Assembly (NCBI RefSeq): GCF_019670125.1
Contig: NZ_AP023033.1
Coordinates: 62,001 to 126,000, forward strand
DNA: 64,000 nucleotides
Direction of reading: 5' to 3'
Source of the DNA: Agarivorans aestuarii
GTDB taxonomy: Bacteria > Pseudomonadota > Gammaproteobacteria > Enterobacterales > Celerinatantimonadaceae
Below, piece by piece: positions 8,998 through 18,364 of this stretch. Position 1 is the stretch's first letter, and every line of letters begins with the position of its first letter. Made by a program: the position numbers and the translations under genes. The notes below the pieces were generated by a model. The model ran no database searches. It worked only from the letters and a program-made list of their open reading frames with translations, and had not been told where the DNA came from.

Positions 8998-9309
8998 ATG
9001 AAGAAACTAAATAGAATAATTAAGTTTTTAGCAATTTGTCTTTGTGGTGGTTTCGTTTTGTATCAGCTATATAGTGCTGGTGTTTACGGAGAGCTTTCTG
9101 CTAGAGGAATAAATCCGACGATTAAATCAACTCCATTTAAGTTTTGGTTGGTCGTTTCTGTATATTCTCTGATTGTAGCTACAGCTCTCTTGTTACTTAG
9201 TTTGAGCATCGATAGGCATATTAGCAGTAGATTTCAAAAGTATGGTGGAAGCTATAATCTGAAAACCGTCCTGCATGTTTTTAGGGACTTTTTTAGTAAA
9301 CATAAATAA
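8998..9309 (+). CDS. Hypothetical small membrane protein (103 aa)
   Basis: A 103-residue, basic protein with two predicted membrane helices (about residues 8-26 and 48-68) and a short cytoplasmic tail rich in Lys and Phe. The DNA is clearly more AT-rich than the neighbouring prp genes. It begins 13 bases after the previous gene and lacks an obvious ribosome site, so it could be translated by coupling. Not recognised; likely a partner of the larger membrane protein at 7727-8584 by position only. Confidence 0.5.
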   Translation: MKKLNRIIKFLAICLCGGFVLYQLYSAGVYGELSARGINPTIKSTPFKFWLVVSVYSLIVATALLLLSLSIDRHISSRFQKYGGSYNLKTVLHVFRDFFSKHK

Positions 9310-9434
9310 CAAGCCGTGAAGCGTAAATCGCTAGTATAGCGAGCTTGAAGTCGCTAGTGCTCAAACGGTTAAGGAACGTTAGCTCAGATTTCTATATAGG
9401 CTAATCCGAAATACTTTCGTGAAAGTTGAAAGCC

Positions 9435-9463
9435 TAAACTCATTTTGTTTAGAAATGAGTTTA
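9435..9463. terminator. Hairpin between the orphan trio and prpE
   Basis: An 11-bp perfect stem (9435-9445 with 9453-9463, TAAACTCATTT arm) and a 7-base loop, with outer AGC/GCT bases able to extend it. It lies between the convergent ends of the 103-residue gene and prpE. No long T tract follows on either strand, so it is only a probable shared terminator. Confidence 0.45.
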
Positions 9464-9496
9464 AAGCTTATCAACTATACTGTTCTCTGCGATTTT

Positions 9497-11383
9497 CTAA
9501 ATCATCATCCTACCTTGGCGCATCAGCTCTTCAATTTCGCCTAAGCTGGCTGGGTCGTCGATGGTGGACGGGATGGCGTATTCTTCGCCGTCGGCCAGTT
9601 GGCGCAGGGTGCGGCGGAGGATTTTGCCGGAGCGAGTTTTGGGCAGCCGCTGCACGATTATGGCTTGTTTAAAGCAGGCTAGTGGGCCTATTTCGTTGCG
9701 TACTTTTAGTACCAGCTCTTTGGATACCTCTTGCTCACTTTGTTGCACGCCGTCTTTAAGCACCACTAAGCCAAAGGGCACTTGGCCTTTTAGGTCGTCG
9801 TGGCTGCCAATAACCGCGCACTCGGCTACAGCGGGGTGAGCGCCAACCACTTCTTCCATTTCGCCGGTGGATAAGCGGTGGCCGGCCACGTTAATTACAT
9901 CGTCGATACGTCCCATTACAAACAGGTAGTCATCTTCATCGATATAGCCGCCGTCGCCAGACACATAATAGCCGGGGAATTGTTTTAAGTAGGCGGATTC
10001 AAACCTCGCTTGGTCTCCCCAAACGGTAGGCAAGCAACCAGGTGGAAGCGGCAGTTTTATGGCGATAAAGCCTTGCGCCATTGGACCACGCTCGTCGCCC
10101 ATTTCATCCAAAATAGTAACTTGGTAGCCGGGTAGGGCTTTGGTGGCGCTGCCGGCTTTTACTGGCATACGCTCTAAGCCAAGAGGGTTACCTGCAATGG
10201 CCCAGCCGGTTTCGGTTTGCCACCAGTGATCGGTCACTGGTTTGTCGGTTTTGTTGATGGTCCATTCCAATGTTGGTGGGTCCAAGCGTTCGCCGGCCAT
10301 GAAGATGTCTTGCAGCTGGCTTAGGTCGTAATCTTTAACCAACGCACCATCGGGATCTTCTTTTTTAATCGCGCGAAAGGCAGTGGGGGCGGCAAACAAT
10401 ACTTTTACTTTGTGCTCGCTAGCAACCCGCCAAAATGCGCCAGCATCGGGAGTGCGCACTGGTTTGCCTTCGTACAAGATGGTGGTGCAACCGTAAATCA
10501 GCGGAGCGTAAACGATGTAAGAGTGACCCACTACCCAGCCTACATCGGAGGCCGCCCAAAATACATCACCGGGTTTTACGTTGTACACCGCTTGCATCGA
10601 GTAGTTCATGGCAACGGCGTGGCCGCCGTTGTCGCGTACCACACCTTTGGGTTTGCCGGTGGTGCCAGAGGTATACAAAATGTATAGCGGATCGGTGGCG
10701 TCTACTGGCACGCAATCAGCCGGCTCAGCTTGCTGTTGCAGTGCTTGCCAATCTAGATATTGCTGATTAAATTCAACCGCTTGCTGAGGGCGTTGCCATA
10801 CTATTACTGGGGTAGTCATCTGTTGGCTTTGCTCTAAAGCTAGGCTTACCATGGGCATGTAGTTGATGACTTTGGCGCCTTCCAGCCCGCAGCTGGCGGT
10901 AAGAATTACTTTAGGTTGGGCATCGTCTATGCGAACCGCCAACTCTTGCGCAGCAAAGCCACCAAATACTACCGAGTGAATCGCTCCAAGGCGTGCACAA
11001 GCTAGCATGGCAATAGCAGCTTGAGGGATCATTGGCATATACAGCACCACTCGGTCGCCTTTAGTGACGCCTTGGGCCGCTAACATACCAGCGGTACTGG
11101 CTACTTCATCACGCAATTGTGCGTAAGTGAATTGTTGTTTTTGTTCGGCTACTGGCGAGTCATAAATAAGCGCGGTTTGCTCCGCTCGGCCATTTTCGCA
11201 ATGGTAATCCAGCGCTAAATATGCGGTGTTCATGCTGCCGCCTTTAAACCAGCGATAATTGCCGTGTTCATCTTGGCTAAGTGCTTGTTCTGGCGGGCTA
11301 TACCAAGCCAGTTGTTGGGCTTGCTCTAACCAAAACTGTTCGGGTTGCTGTTTGGCGTGGTCTGCTTGTTGCTGATAACTCAT
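9497..11383 (-). CDS. prpE: Propionyl-CoA synthetase PrpE
   Basis: An AMP-forming acyl-CoA synthetase of 628 residues, the usual PrpE length, that activates propionate to propionyl-CoA with ATP. Visible motifs: the adenylate loop YTSGTTGKPKGVVRDNGGH (the VVRDNGGH part is typical of PrpE), the A5 region (WWQTETGW), the hinge YVSGDGGY, and the C-terminal PKTRSGKILRR, whose Lys is the acetylation-controlled catalytic lysine of the family. The ATG at 11383 has GGAG seven bases upstream; a frame extending to 11422 is not needed. It is the last gene of the prp block, 82 bases after prpF, supplying substrate to PrpC. Confidence 0.93.
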   Translation of the reverse strand: MSYQQQADHAKQQPEQFWLEQAQQLAWYSPPEQALSQDEHGNYRWFKGGSMNTAYLALDYHCENGRAEQTALIYDSPVAEQKQQFTYAQLRDEVASTAGMLAAQGVTKGDRVVLYMPMIPQAAIAMLACARLGAIHSVVFGGFAAQELAVRIDDAQPKVILTASCGLEGAKVINYMPMVSLALEQSQQMTTPVIVWQRPQQAVEFNQQYLDWQALQQQAEPADCVPVDATDPLYILYTSGTTGKPKGVVRDNGGHAVAMNYSMQAVYNVKPGDVFWAASDVGWVVGHSYIVYAPLIYGCTTILYEGKPVRTPDAGAFWRVASEHKVKVLFAAPTAFRAIKKEDPDGALVKDYDLSQLQDIFMAGERLDPPTLEWTINKTDKPVTDHWWQTETGWAIAGNPLGLERMPVKAGSATKALPGYQVTILDEMGDERGPMAQGFIAIKLPLPPGCLPTVWGDQARFESAYLKQFPGYYVSGDGGYIDEDDYLFVMGRIDDVINVAGHRLSTGEMEEVVGAHPAVAECAVIGSHDDLKGQVPFGLVVLKDGVQQSEQEVSKELVLKVRNEIGPLACFKQAIIVQRLPKTRSGKILRRTLRQLADGEEYAIPSTIDDPASLGEIEELMRQGRMMI

Positions 11384-11465
11384 AATATGCTCCTCGTCCC
11401 TAAGCTGTTTACCACTTGGCAAGGGGAATTTTTTATTAGGTTTTTCTTCGGTTACCTTAGGTAAC

Positions 11466-12644
11466 TTAAAAGCTGTTGCTGGGCACTCGTACCCAACCTT
11501 CCATTAGTATTCTGGCGCTGCGACTCATGCTTACTTTGGTCACTTGCCATTGCTGCTTATGTTGTTGTGCTTGTGCGCCAACTTTAAGGCTGCCCGAGGG
11601 GTGGCCAAAACGCACTACCTCGCGCTCGCCGCCGCCAGCAGCTTGATTTACCAAAGTGCCGGGAATAGCTGCCGCTGTGCCAATGGCTACTGCTGCGGTA
11701 CCCATCATGGCGTGGTGTAACTTACCCATAGATAAAGCGCGTACACATAAATGATTGTCTTCTGCTTTAATCTGTTTGCCGCTGGAACTCTGATAGTTTT
11801 GCGACTTGGCAACAAAGGCGACTTTGGGTGTATGTTGGCGTTGAGCGGCTTGTTCCAGTGAGTCTATTAAGCCCATTTTGAGTGCACCATGGGCGCGAAT
11901 ACTTTCAAACATGGCTAAGGCTTTTTCATCATTATTAATGTCTTCTTGTAGTTCTACACCGCTGTAACCAAGCTGCTTGGCATCAACAAAAATTGTAGGG
12001 ATGCCGGCGTTAATCATGGTGGCTTGCAGGCTACCAATTCCCGGAACCTCTAATTGTTCGCACAAGTTACCAGTAGGAAATAAGGCTCCTTCGCCATCGG
12101 CAGGGTCAATGAAGTCAATTTGTACTTCGGCAGCCGGGAAGGTCACGCCATCTAATTCAAAATCGCCACACTCCTGCACCTCGCCATTAAGCATAGGTAC
12201 ATGAGCAACAATGGTTTTTTGAATGTTGGCTTGCCAAATGCGGATGCTGGCAAGGCCATTCTGTGGCAGAGTAGCAGCATCTACCAAGCCTGCGTTTATT
12301 GCAAAAGCGCCCACTGCGGCGGTTAAGTTGCCGCAGTTGCCACTCCAATCTACAAAGGCCTTGTCGATAGCAACTTGCCCAAACAGGTAATCGACATGGT
12401 GATTAGGCTGCTGGCTTTTCGCTAGAATTACCGTTTTGCTGGTGCTTGACGTAGCACCGCCCATGCCATCAATTTGTTTGGTGTAGGGATCTGGGCTGCC
12501 AATAACCCGCAACAGCAGGTTATCTCGCGCAGTGCCGGGTTGCTGGGCAGCTTTGGGTAAGTCATCAAGCTTAAAAAACACCCCTTTACTGGTGCCGCCG
12601 CGCATATAGGTGGCAGCGATGCGTTGCTGTTTTACATGCTTCAT
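11466..12644 (-). CDS. prpF: 2-methylaconitate cis-trans isomerase PrpF
   Basis: A 392-residue member of the PrpF family (diaminopimelate-epimerase fold). It has the N-terminal YMRGGTSKGVFF signature, the GMGGATSSTSK motif, and the SGNCGNL segment near residue 107. It isomerises the 2-methylaconitate made by AcnD so that hydration can give 2-methylisocitrate, which is why acnD and prpF occur together in place of prpD. The start has a strong AGGAGG box and lies 9 bases after the acnD stop, so the two are cotranscribed. No oddities seen. Confidence 0.92.
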   Translation of the reverse strand: MKHVKQQRIAATYMRGGTSKGVFFKLDDLPKAAQQPGTARDNLLLRVIGSPDPYTKQIDGMGGATSSTSKTVILAKSQQPNHHVDYLFGQVAIDKAFVDWSGNCGNLTAAVGAFAINAGLVDAATLPQNGLASIRIWQANIQKTIVAHVPMLNGEVQECGDFELDGVTFPAAEVQIDFIDPADGEGALFPTGNLCEQLEVPGIGSLQATMINAGIPTIFVDAKQLGYSGVELQEDINNDEKALAMFESIRAHGALKMGLIDSLEQAAQRQHTPKVAFVAKSQNYQSSSGKQIKAEDNHLCVRALSMGKLHHAMMGTAAVAIGTAAAIPGTLVNQAAGGGEREVVRFGHPSGSLKVGAQAQQHKQQWQVTKVSMSRSARILMEGWVRVPSNSF

Positions 12645-12653
12645 CTCTGCCTC

Positions 12654-15254
12654 CTAGTGAGTGGCTGCGCTTTTGTTCTCAAGAAAGTCTTGAGCAAAGC
12701 GTTGCAATACTCCGCCCGCTTGGTAAACCGAGACTTCTTCAGCAGTATCTAAGCGGCATACCACGGGTAAATCTATGCGTTCGCCGCTGGTGCGGGTAAT
12801 CACTAAGGTGAGTAACTCACCCGGCGCAGGTGTGCCGATAACATCAAAGGTTTCGCTGCCATCAATACGGTAACTATGACGGTTTTTACCCTTGGTAAAT
12901 TCCAAAGGTAGTACTCCCATGCCCACCAAGTTTGTGCGGTGAATGCGCTCGAAGCCTTCTGCCACAATGACTTCTACACCAGCTAAGCGCACACCTTTTG
13001 CCGCCCAATCTCGTGATGAACCTTGGCCATAATCAGCACCCGCCACAATGATTAATGGCTGCTTACGCTGCATGTAAGTTTCTATGGCTTCCCACATGCG
13101 CATTACTTTGTCTTCGGGCTCTACTCTTGCCAGCGAGCCTTGTTTTACCTTGCCACTTTCTTTAACCATTTCGTTGAACAGTTTCGGGTTAGCAAAGGTG
13201 GCGCGTTGTGCAGTTAAATGGTCACCGCGGTGGGTGGCGTAGGAGTTAAAGTCTTCTTCGGGCAAACCCATTTTATCTAGATAAGCGCCAGCGGCGCTGT
13301 CTAACATAATTGCGTTCGACGGTGATAAATGGTCGGTGGTGATGTTATCCCCCAATACCGCCAATGGGCGCATGCCTCGTAAGCTTCGCTCTCCGGCTAA
13401 AGCGCCTTCCCAATAAGGTGGGCGGCGAATATAGGTGCTTTGCTGTCGCCATTCATATAGAGGAGAGCTGGCATTGCCGTAGTCCACTTTTAGATCGAAC
13501 ATCGGCTGGTAAACCTTGCGGAATTGCTCGGGTTTTACGCTTTGTTTTACTACCTCATCGATTTCTTCATCACTGGGCCAGATGTCTTTTAAGGTGATCG
13601 GATTACCTTGAGCATCGTGGCCTAAAGCGTCTTTTTCTATATCAAAGCGAATGGTGCCGGCAATTGCGTAGGCAACCACTAAGGGCGGTGAGGCCAAAAA
13701 GGCTTGTTTAGCATAGGGGTGAATGCGGCCATCAAAGTTACGATTACCCGATAGAACGGCAGTGGCGTAAAGGTCTCGCTCTATCACTTCTTGCTTAATG
13801 GTCGGGTCTAAGGCACCACTCATGCCGTTACAGGTAGTGCAAGCAAAGCCTACTATACCAAACCCCAATTGTTCTAAGTCGCCTAACAAATTAGCTTCTT
13901 CTAAATATAATTGCACTGCCTTAGAGCCGGGAGCCAAGGAGGTTTTAACCCAAGGTTTACGGCTTAAACCCAATTGCTTGGCTTTGCGAGCCAACAAGCC
14001 TGCAGCAATCACGTTGCGTGGGTTAGAGGTATTAGTACAACTGGTAATAGCGGCAATAATACAGGCGCCGTCGGGCATTAGGCCGTCAAGCTGTGGTACT
14101 GGTGAAGCGATGCCTTGGCTAGCTAAATCTTTGGTTGATACGCGGCGATGTGGATTAGAAGGGCCAGCAATGTTGCGGCCAACGCTAGATAAGTCGAAAC
14201 GCAGTACGCGTTCGTATTCGGCGCTTTGTAGGTCGTCGGCCCAAAGACCAGTGGTTTTAGCGTAGTTCTCTACCAAGCTGACTTGTTCGGCTTCACGCCC
14301 AGTGAGCTTGAGGTAGTCGATGGTATTGTCATCGATATAAAACATCGCCGCAGTGGCGCCAAATTCGGGAGTCATATTGGAGATGGTAGCTCGGTCGCCC
14401 AAGGTGAGTTGGGCTGCGCCTTCACCATAGAATTCTAAGTAGCTAGATACCACACCTTGTTCGCGCAAAAATTCGGTAATAGCCAACACAATGTCGGTGG
14501 CGGTGATACCGGCTTGGCGTTTGCCCACTAGCTCTACGCCAATAATATCCGGTAGGCGCATATAAGAGGCGCGCCCTAACATTACGTTTTCTGCTTCTAA
14601 GCCGCCTACGCCAATGGCTATAACGCCCAAAGCATCAACGTGAGGGGTATGGCTATCGGTGCCCACTAGGGTATCGGGAAAGGCCACGCCATCACGTGCC
14701 TGAATCACTGGCGACATTTTCTCAAGGTTGATTTGATGCATGATGCCGTTGCCTGGAGGAATCACGTCCACGTTCTCAAAGGCGGTTTTACACCAATTGA
14801 TGAAGTGAAAGCGGTCGTCGTTACGGCGATCTTCAATGGCGCGGTTTTTTTCAAAGGCATCGGCTTCAAAACCGGCGTGTTCCACTGCTAAAGAGTGATC
14901 AACAATTAGCTGGGTAGGCACAACTGGGTTTACTTTGGCGGGGTCGCCGCCTTGCTCGGCAATGGCATCACGTAGGCCGGCTAAATCCACTAAGGCGGTT
15001 TGGCCTAATATGTCGTGGCACACCACGCGAGCAGGATACCAAGGAAAATCTAGGTCGCGCTTGCGCTGAATAATTTGGCTAAGTGCCGCGTTAAGTTGCT
15101 CGGGTGGACAGCGGCGCACTAGGTTTTCGGCAAGCACTCGCGAAGTATAAGGTAAACCCGCATAAGCACCGGGCTGAATGGCTTCTATAGCGGCGCGGGT
15201 ATCAAAATAATCCAACTGGCTATTGGCCAGCGGTTTACGGTATTGGCTATTCAT
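12654..15254 (-). CDS. acnD: Fe/S-dependent 2-methylcitrate dehydratase AcnD
   Basis: An 866-residue aconitase-superfamily enzyme. [4Fe-4S] ligands are visible in TSCTNTSNP and in FACTTCNGMSG, with substrate residues in GTDSHTPH and the swivel-domain segment GADYGQGSSRDWA. Length and the neighbouring prpF identify it as AcnD rather than a housekeeping aconitase. It dehydrates 2-methylcitrate. I begin it at the ATG at 15254 (MNSQYRKPL, GGAA box upstream); the frame runs to 15302 but the extra residues do not match the family. It sits 60 bases after prpC and 9 bases before prpF in the prp operon. Confidence 0.93.
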   Translation of the reverse strand: MNSQYRKPLANSQLDYFDTRAAIEAIQPGAYAGLPYTSRVLAENLVRRCPPEQLNAALSQIIQRKRDLDFPWYPARVVCHDILGQTALVDLAGLRDAIAEQGGDPAKVNPVVPTQLIVDHSLAVEHAGFEADAFEKNRAIEDRRNDDRFHFINWCKTAFENVDVIPPGNGIMHQINLEKMSPVIQARDGVAFPDTLVGTDSHTPHVDALGVIAIGVGGLEAENVMLGRASYMRLPDIIGVELVGKRQAGITATDIVLAITEFLREQGVVSSYLEFYGEGAAQLTLGDRATISNMTPEFGATAAMFYIDDNTIDYLKLTGREAEQVSLVENYAKTTGLWADDLQSAEYERVLRFDLSSVGRNIAGPSNPHRRVSTKDLASQGIASPVPQLDGLMPDGACIIAAITSCTNTSNPRNVIAAGLLARKAKQLGLSRKPWVKTSLAPGSKAVQLYLEEANLLGDLEQLGFGIVGFACTTCNGMSGALDPTIKQEVIERDLYATAVLSGNRNFDGRIHPYAKQAFLASPPLVVAYAIAGTIRFDIEKDALGHDAQGNPITLKDIWPSDEEIDEVVKQSVKPEQFRKVYQPMFDLKVDYGNASSPLYEWRQQSTYIRRPPYWEGALAGERSLRGMRPLAVLGDNITTDHLSPSNAIMLDSAAGAYLDKMGLPEEDFNSYATHRGDHLTAQRATFANPKLFNEMVKESGKVKQGSLARVEPEDKVMRMWEAIETYMQRKQPLIIVAGADYGQGSSRDWAAKGVRLAGVEVIVAEGFERIHRTNLVGMGVLPLEFTKGKNRHSYRIDGSETFDVIGTPAPGELLTLVITRTSGERIDLPVVCRLDTAEEVSVYQAGGVLQRFAQDFLENKSAATH

Positions 15255-15314
15255 AAGCGTTTCCACAGCAAAAAGGAAAAAGCAGTGGAGCCTGCGCTCC
15301 ACTCACTGGCATGG

Positions 15315-16442
15315 TTAGTTGCGCTGCTCAATCGGCAGGTAACTGCGTGGCTCGCTGCCGGTGTAATCGGCGCTTGGTCGAATAATCCGGTTATTGGCGC
15401 GCTGTTCCATAATGTGCGCTGCCCAACCACTTACCCGCGAACAAACAAAAATGGGGGTAAACAGTGGGGTTGGAATATTCATGAAGTGGTAAGCACTGGC
15501 ATGGAAGAAATCGGCATTACAAAACAGCTCTTTCTCACGCCACATTACTGCTTCTACACGTTCAGACACCGCGTATAAGTGTTTATCACCAGTGGCTTCA
15601 CTAAGCTTTTTCGACCAGGCTTTGATCAATGCATTACGTGGGTCACTAGTGCGATAAATAGCATGACCAAAACCCATGATTTTGTCTTTGCGGGCTAACA
15701 TCGCCATGATTTCGTTTTCGGCTTGTTCGGCGCTGGTCCAATTTTCAATCATCGCCATGGCAGCTTCGTTTGCGCCGCCATGCAGTGGCCCGCGCAGCGC
15801 GCCAATAGCACCGGATACCGCAGAGTGAATGTCGGAAAGGGTTGAAGCAATCACTCGGCCAGTAAAGGTTGAGGCATTAAATTCATGTTCGGCATATAAA
15901 ATTAGCGAACATTGCATCACTTGCTCGTGTAATGGGTCTGCGGGTTTGTCATGTAATAGCTCTAGGAAATGGCCAGCAATAGAGTTGGCTGAGCTTTGGG
16001 TAGAAATACGCACACCATCATGGCTGAAGCGATACCAATAACAAATGATGCCCGGCAGGGTGGCAAGCAAGCGATCACTATGCTGTTGCTGCTGGCTAAA
16101 GTTGGCTTCGGTTTCTAGGTTGCCTAACATGGAAACGCCAGTGCGCATCACATCCATTGGGTGAGCATTTGCGGGGATTAGCTCTAATACCGCTTTTAGC
16201 GCTTCGGGTAATTCGCGTAAGTTATGTAGGGTATCGTGGTAGGCAGCCAGTTGTTCGCGATTAGGCAACTCACCGTGAAAAAGCAGATAGGCGACTTCTT
16301 CGAAGGTGGCTTGTTCTGCCAACTCACTAATATCGTAGCCGCAATACGTTAGGCCCGAACCACTTTGGCCAACGGTGCATAGTTTGGTTTCGCCTGCGCT
16401 TTGGCCGCGTAAGCCAGCGCCTCCTAGGACTTTTTGTACCAT
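15315..16442 (-). CDS. prpC: 2-methylcitrate synthase PrpC
   Basis: A 375-residue citrate-synthase-fold enzyme that condenses propionyl-CoA with oxaloacetate. It has the GGANEAA and MGFGHAIYR segments with the catalytic His residues, and the C-terminal FVCSRVSGWAAHIMEQR region. The ATG at 16442 is chosen because GGAG is seven bases upstream; another ATG at 16457 lies inside that ribosome site. It follows prpB by 123 bases, a spacer that holds a 10-bp stem-loop, and precedes acnD. Confidence 0.93.
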   Translation of the reverse strand: MVQKVLGGAGLRGQSAGETKLCTVGQSGSGLTYCGYDISELAEQATFEEVAYLLFHGELPNREQLAAYHDTLHNLRELPEALKAVLELIPANAHPMDVMRTGVSMLGNLETEANFSQQQQHSDRLLATLPGIICYWYRFSHDGVRISTQSSANSIAGHFLELLHDKPADPLHEQVMQCSLILYAEHEFNASTFTGRVIASTLSDIHSAVSGAIGALRGPLHGGANEAAMAMIENWTSAEQAENEIMAMLARKDKIMGFGHAIYRTSDPRNALIKAWSKKLSEATGDKHLYAVSERVEAVMWREKELFCNADFFHASAYHFMNIPTPLFTPIFVCSRVSGWAAHIMEQRANNRIIRPSADYTGSEPRSYLPIEQRN

Positions 16443-16465
16443 GGTATTCTCCTTCATTCCTTTGG

Positions 16466-16509
16466 CTTAAGCAGCGAGGCGTCTTTGCGCTAGTTTTCTG
16501 CTGCTTAAG
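16466..16509 (-). other. Intercistronic stem-loop between prpB and prpC
   Basis: A perfect 10-bp inverted repeat (CTTAAGCAGC at 16466-16475 with its complement at 16500-16509) around a 24-base loop, in the 123-base prpB-prpC spacer. No T tract follows, so it is more likely an mRNA processing or stability element than a terminator. Confidence 0.5.
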
Positions 16510-16565
16510 TATGGCTCTACCGCTAAATCTTGGTTCGGCTGGCAGAGTCCGTTCACGTAGTTTGA

Positions 16566-17459
16566 TTAATCTTGTTTAAATAATTGGTCGAGCTTTTGTT
16601 CGTAGTCGTGATAACCCAAGTAATCGTATAGCTCGGCGCGGGTTTGCATGCTGTCTACCACATCTCGCTGGTGGCCATTTTCGCGTAGGCTGCGATACAC
16701 ATTTACCGCTGCTTGGTTCATCGCTCTAAAGGCCGATAACGGGTAAAGCACCATGTCTACGCCAACACCAGCCAGCTCTTCGCCGCTAAATAAGGGGGTT
16801 TGGCCAAATTCAGTAATATTGGCCAAAATCGGCACTTTTACTGCTTCGGCAAACTGTTGGTATTGCTCTAAGGTGAGCATTGCTTCGGGGAAAATCATAT
16901 CGGCGCCGGCTTCAACATATTGGCAAGCGCGCTCGATGGCGCCGCCCATTCCTTCGATTTGCAGGGCATCGGTACGCGCCATGACTACAAAGTCCGGATC
17001 GACTCGGGCATCTACCGCGGCTTTAATTCGGTCGACCATTTCTTGGCTCGACACAATGGCTTTATTGGGGCGATGTCCACAACGCTTCTGTGCGACTTGG
17101 TCTTCCATGTGCACTGCGGCGGCGTCGGAGCGGATCATTTCTTTTACGGTGCGAGCAATATTAAATGCGCCGCCAAAGCCTACATCTATGTCTACCAGTA
17201 GAGGTAAATCACAGGCAGCGGTAATTCGGCGAACGTCTTCTAATACATCGTTCATGGTGGTAATGCCTAAGTCGGGTAAACCGTAGGAAGCATTAGCAAT
17301 ACCACCACCAGAAAGGTAGATGGCTTTATGGCCTTCGCGCTGCGCCATCATTGCGCAGTAAGGGTTAATGGTGCCAACAATTTGCAGTGGATTTTGTTGG
17401 GCTACCGCTTGGCGAAAACGTGCGCCGGGCGAGAGTGGTGACGGTGTAGAGGCACTCAT
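16566..17459 (-). CDS. prpB: 2-methylisocitrate lyase PrpB
   Basis: A 297-residue TIM-barrel lyase of the isocitrate lyase/PEP mutase family, matching the usual PrpB length. It carries the catalytic loop KRCGH (Cys nucleophile/acid), metal-binding DIDVGFGG, and HMEDQ. It splits 2-methylisocitrate to succinate and pyruvate, the last step of the cycle. Its ATG directly abuts the TAA of prpR (TAAATG), with a GGAG box inside the end of prpR, so the regulator and enzyme are translated from one message. Confidence 0.94.
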   Translation of the reverse strand: MSASTPSPLSPGARFRQAVAQQNPLQIVGTINPYCAMMAQREGHKAIYLSGGGIANASYGLPDLGITTMNDVLEDVRRITAACDLPLLVDIDVGFGGAFNIARTVKEMIRSDAAAVHMEDQVAQKRCGHRPNKAIVSSQEMVDRIKAAVDARVDPDFVVMARTDALQIEGMGGAIERACQYVEAGADMIFPEAMLTLEQYQQFAEAVKVPILANITEFGQTPLFSGEELAGVGVDMVLYPLSAFRAMNQAAVNVYRSLRENGHQRDVVDSMQTRAELYDYLGYHDYEQKLDQLFKQD

Positions 17460-18203
17460 TTAATTCACTCCTTGGATTTGAGTAGCCGAAGCCTTGGCTT
17501 CAGAGCTTTGGTCGGTAAGTTGTTTGCTATGTTGTTGTTCTATGGCCTTGCGAGCACGCGCAATGTGACGACGCATTAGCATCTCGGCTAACTCGCCATC
17601 GCGATCGGCCAATGCTTGCCAAATAGCCCAATGTTCTTTTAGTGCTCGCTCGGGGCGCGAAACCTGTTTGGCCGCTTGGTAGCGATACATGCGCAGTAAG
17701 TGGTAGAGCTCGTCGCAAAGCAGGTTAACGAGGCGCTGATTAGCACTGCCTTTAATAATTAGGTAGTGAAAGTCGAAATCACCTTGTTGTTCAAAATAGG
17801 CTTTGCCTTGATGCTGCTGCAGATAGCTTTGGTGATGTTCCAGCAAGGCTTTAAGTTCTTCGAGTTGAATTGTCGACAATTGTTCTGCCGCTAAGCGACA
17901 AGCCATGCCTTCTAGTGCTTCACGCACCGAGTAGATATCTAGCAGCTGTTGGTGATTTAGCTGCACGACTCGCGCCCCAACATGAGGAACTCGCTCAACC
18001 AAACCCATGCCTTGTAGCTTTAACATAGCTTCACGCAGTGGGCCACGGCTAACCCCATAATGCCTTGCTAACTCTGGCTCGGAGATTTTCTCACCTTGGG
18101 CGATTTGTCCGCTCACTATGGCTTCGATTAAGGTGTCACTGAGATTCTGTGAGAGTAAGTTTTGTTTGTCGCTGAGCGATTTAGCGGGGCTAAGTTGAGA
18201 CAT
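17460..18203 (-). CDS. prpR: GntR-family (FadR/FCD) regulator of the prp operon
   Basis: A 247-residue regulator. Residues about 18-85 form the GntR winged helix (SEPELARHYGVSRGPLREAMLKLQ), followed by a helical FCD effector domain (about 95-225) with metal-type residues (D and H) as usual in the subfamily. It is the first gene of the prp operon and probably represses it, sensing a pathway intermediate such as 2-methylcitrate or propionyl-CoA; the effector is inferred. It is unrelated to the sigma-54-type PrpR of enterobacteria that shares the name. Three palindromes TTGTCGACAA, two upstream and one inside its own coding region, are its likely binding sites. Glutamine- and serine-rich C-terminus. 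Confidence 0.88.
   Translation of the reverse strand: MSQLSPAKSLSDKQNLLSQNLSDTLIEAIVSGQIAQGEKISEPELARHYGVSRGPLREAMLKLQGMGLVERVPHVGARVVQLNHQQLLDIYSVREALEGMACRLAAEQLSTIQLEELKALLEHHQSYLQQHQGKAYFEQQGDFDFHYLIIKGSANQRLVNLLCDELYHLLRMYRYQAAKQVSRPERALKEHWAIWQALADRDGELAEMLMRRHIARARKAIEQQHSKQLTDQSSEAKASATQIQGVN
17868..17881. promoter_or_regulatory. Predicted PrpR operator inside the prpR coding region
   Basis: The 14-bp perfect palindrome AATTGTCGACAATT occurs inside prpR and is identical to the one over the promoter at 18271-18284. A third copy of its 12-bp core is at 18365-18376. I found no other TTGTCGACAA in the window. An intragenic site could support looping or roadblock repression. Confidence 0.6.
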
Positions 18204-18270
18204 ATACTGGTTACACTCAGGTTGCTTGAATGTTGCACAGTGTAGATCGGATGTTGCGCATCGATCAAAT

Positions 18271-18316
18271 AATTGTCGACAATTTATAGTTATACTTTAG
18301 TTTAATAGGCTTTGAA
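18271..18316 (-). promoter_or_regulatory. prp operon promoter with overlapping PrpR operator
   Basis: On the minus strand a -35-like TTCAAA (complement of 18311-18316) and a -10-like TATAAC (18289-18294) are spaced by 16 bases. The palindrome AATTGTCGACAATT at 18271-18284 lies just downstream of the -10, covering the expected transcription start. This layout suits simple repression. The regulator is presumably the GntR protein encoded next. Confidence 0.6.
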
Positions 18317-18364
18317 GGCCGTTATTAGCTAGGTTTTGTCAACAAAGTTTCGGTTTTGCTGAAT

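Noticed and set aside
11451-11465. GTTACC/GGTAAC six-base hairpin after prpF
   Set aside because: Short stem with no T tract; the prpF-prpE spacer is likely just intercistronic.
13798-14265. 155-codon frame opposite acnD
   Set aside because: Shadow of the aconitase-type gene on the minus strand; no start signal or recognisable content.
16753-17286. 177-codon frame opposite prpB
   Set aside because: Antisense to prpB and low-complexity; no support.
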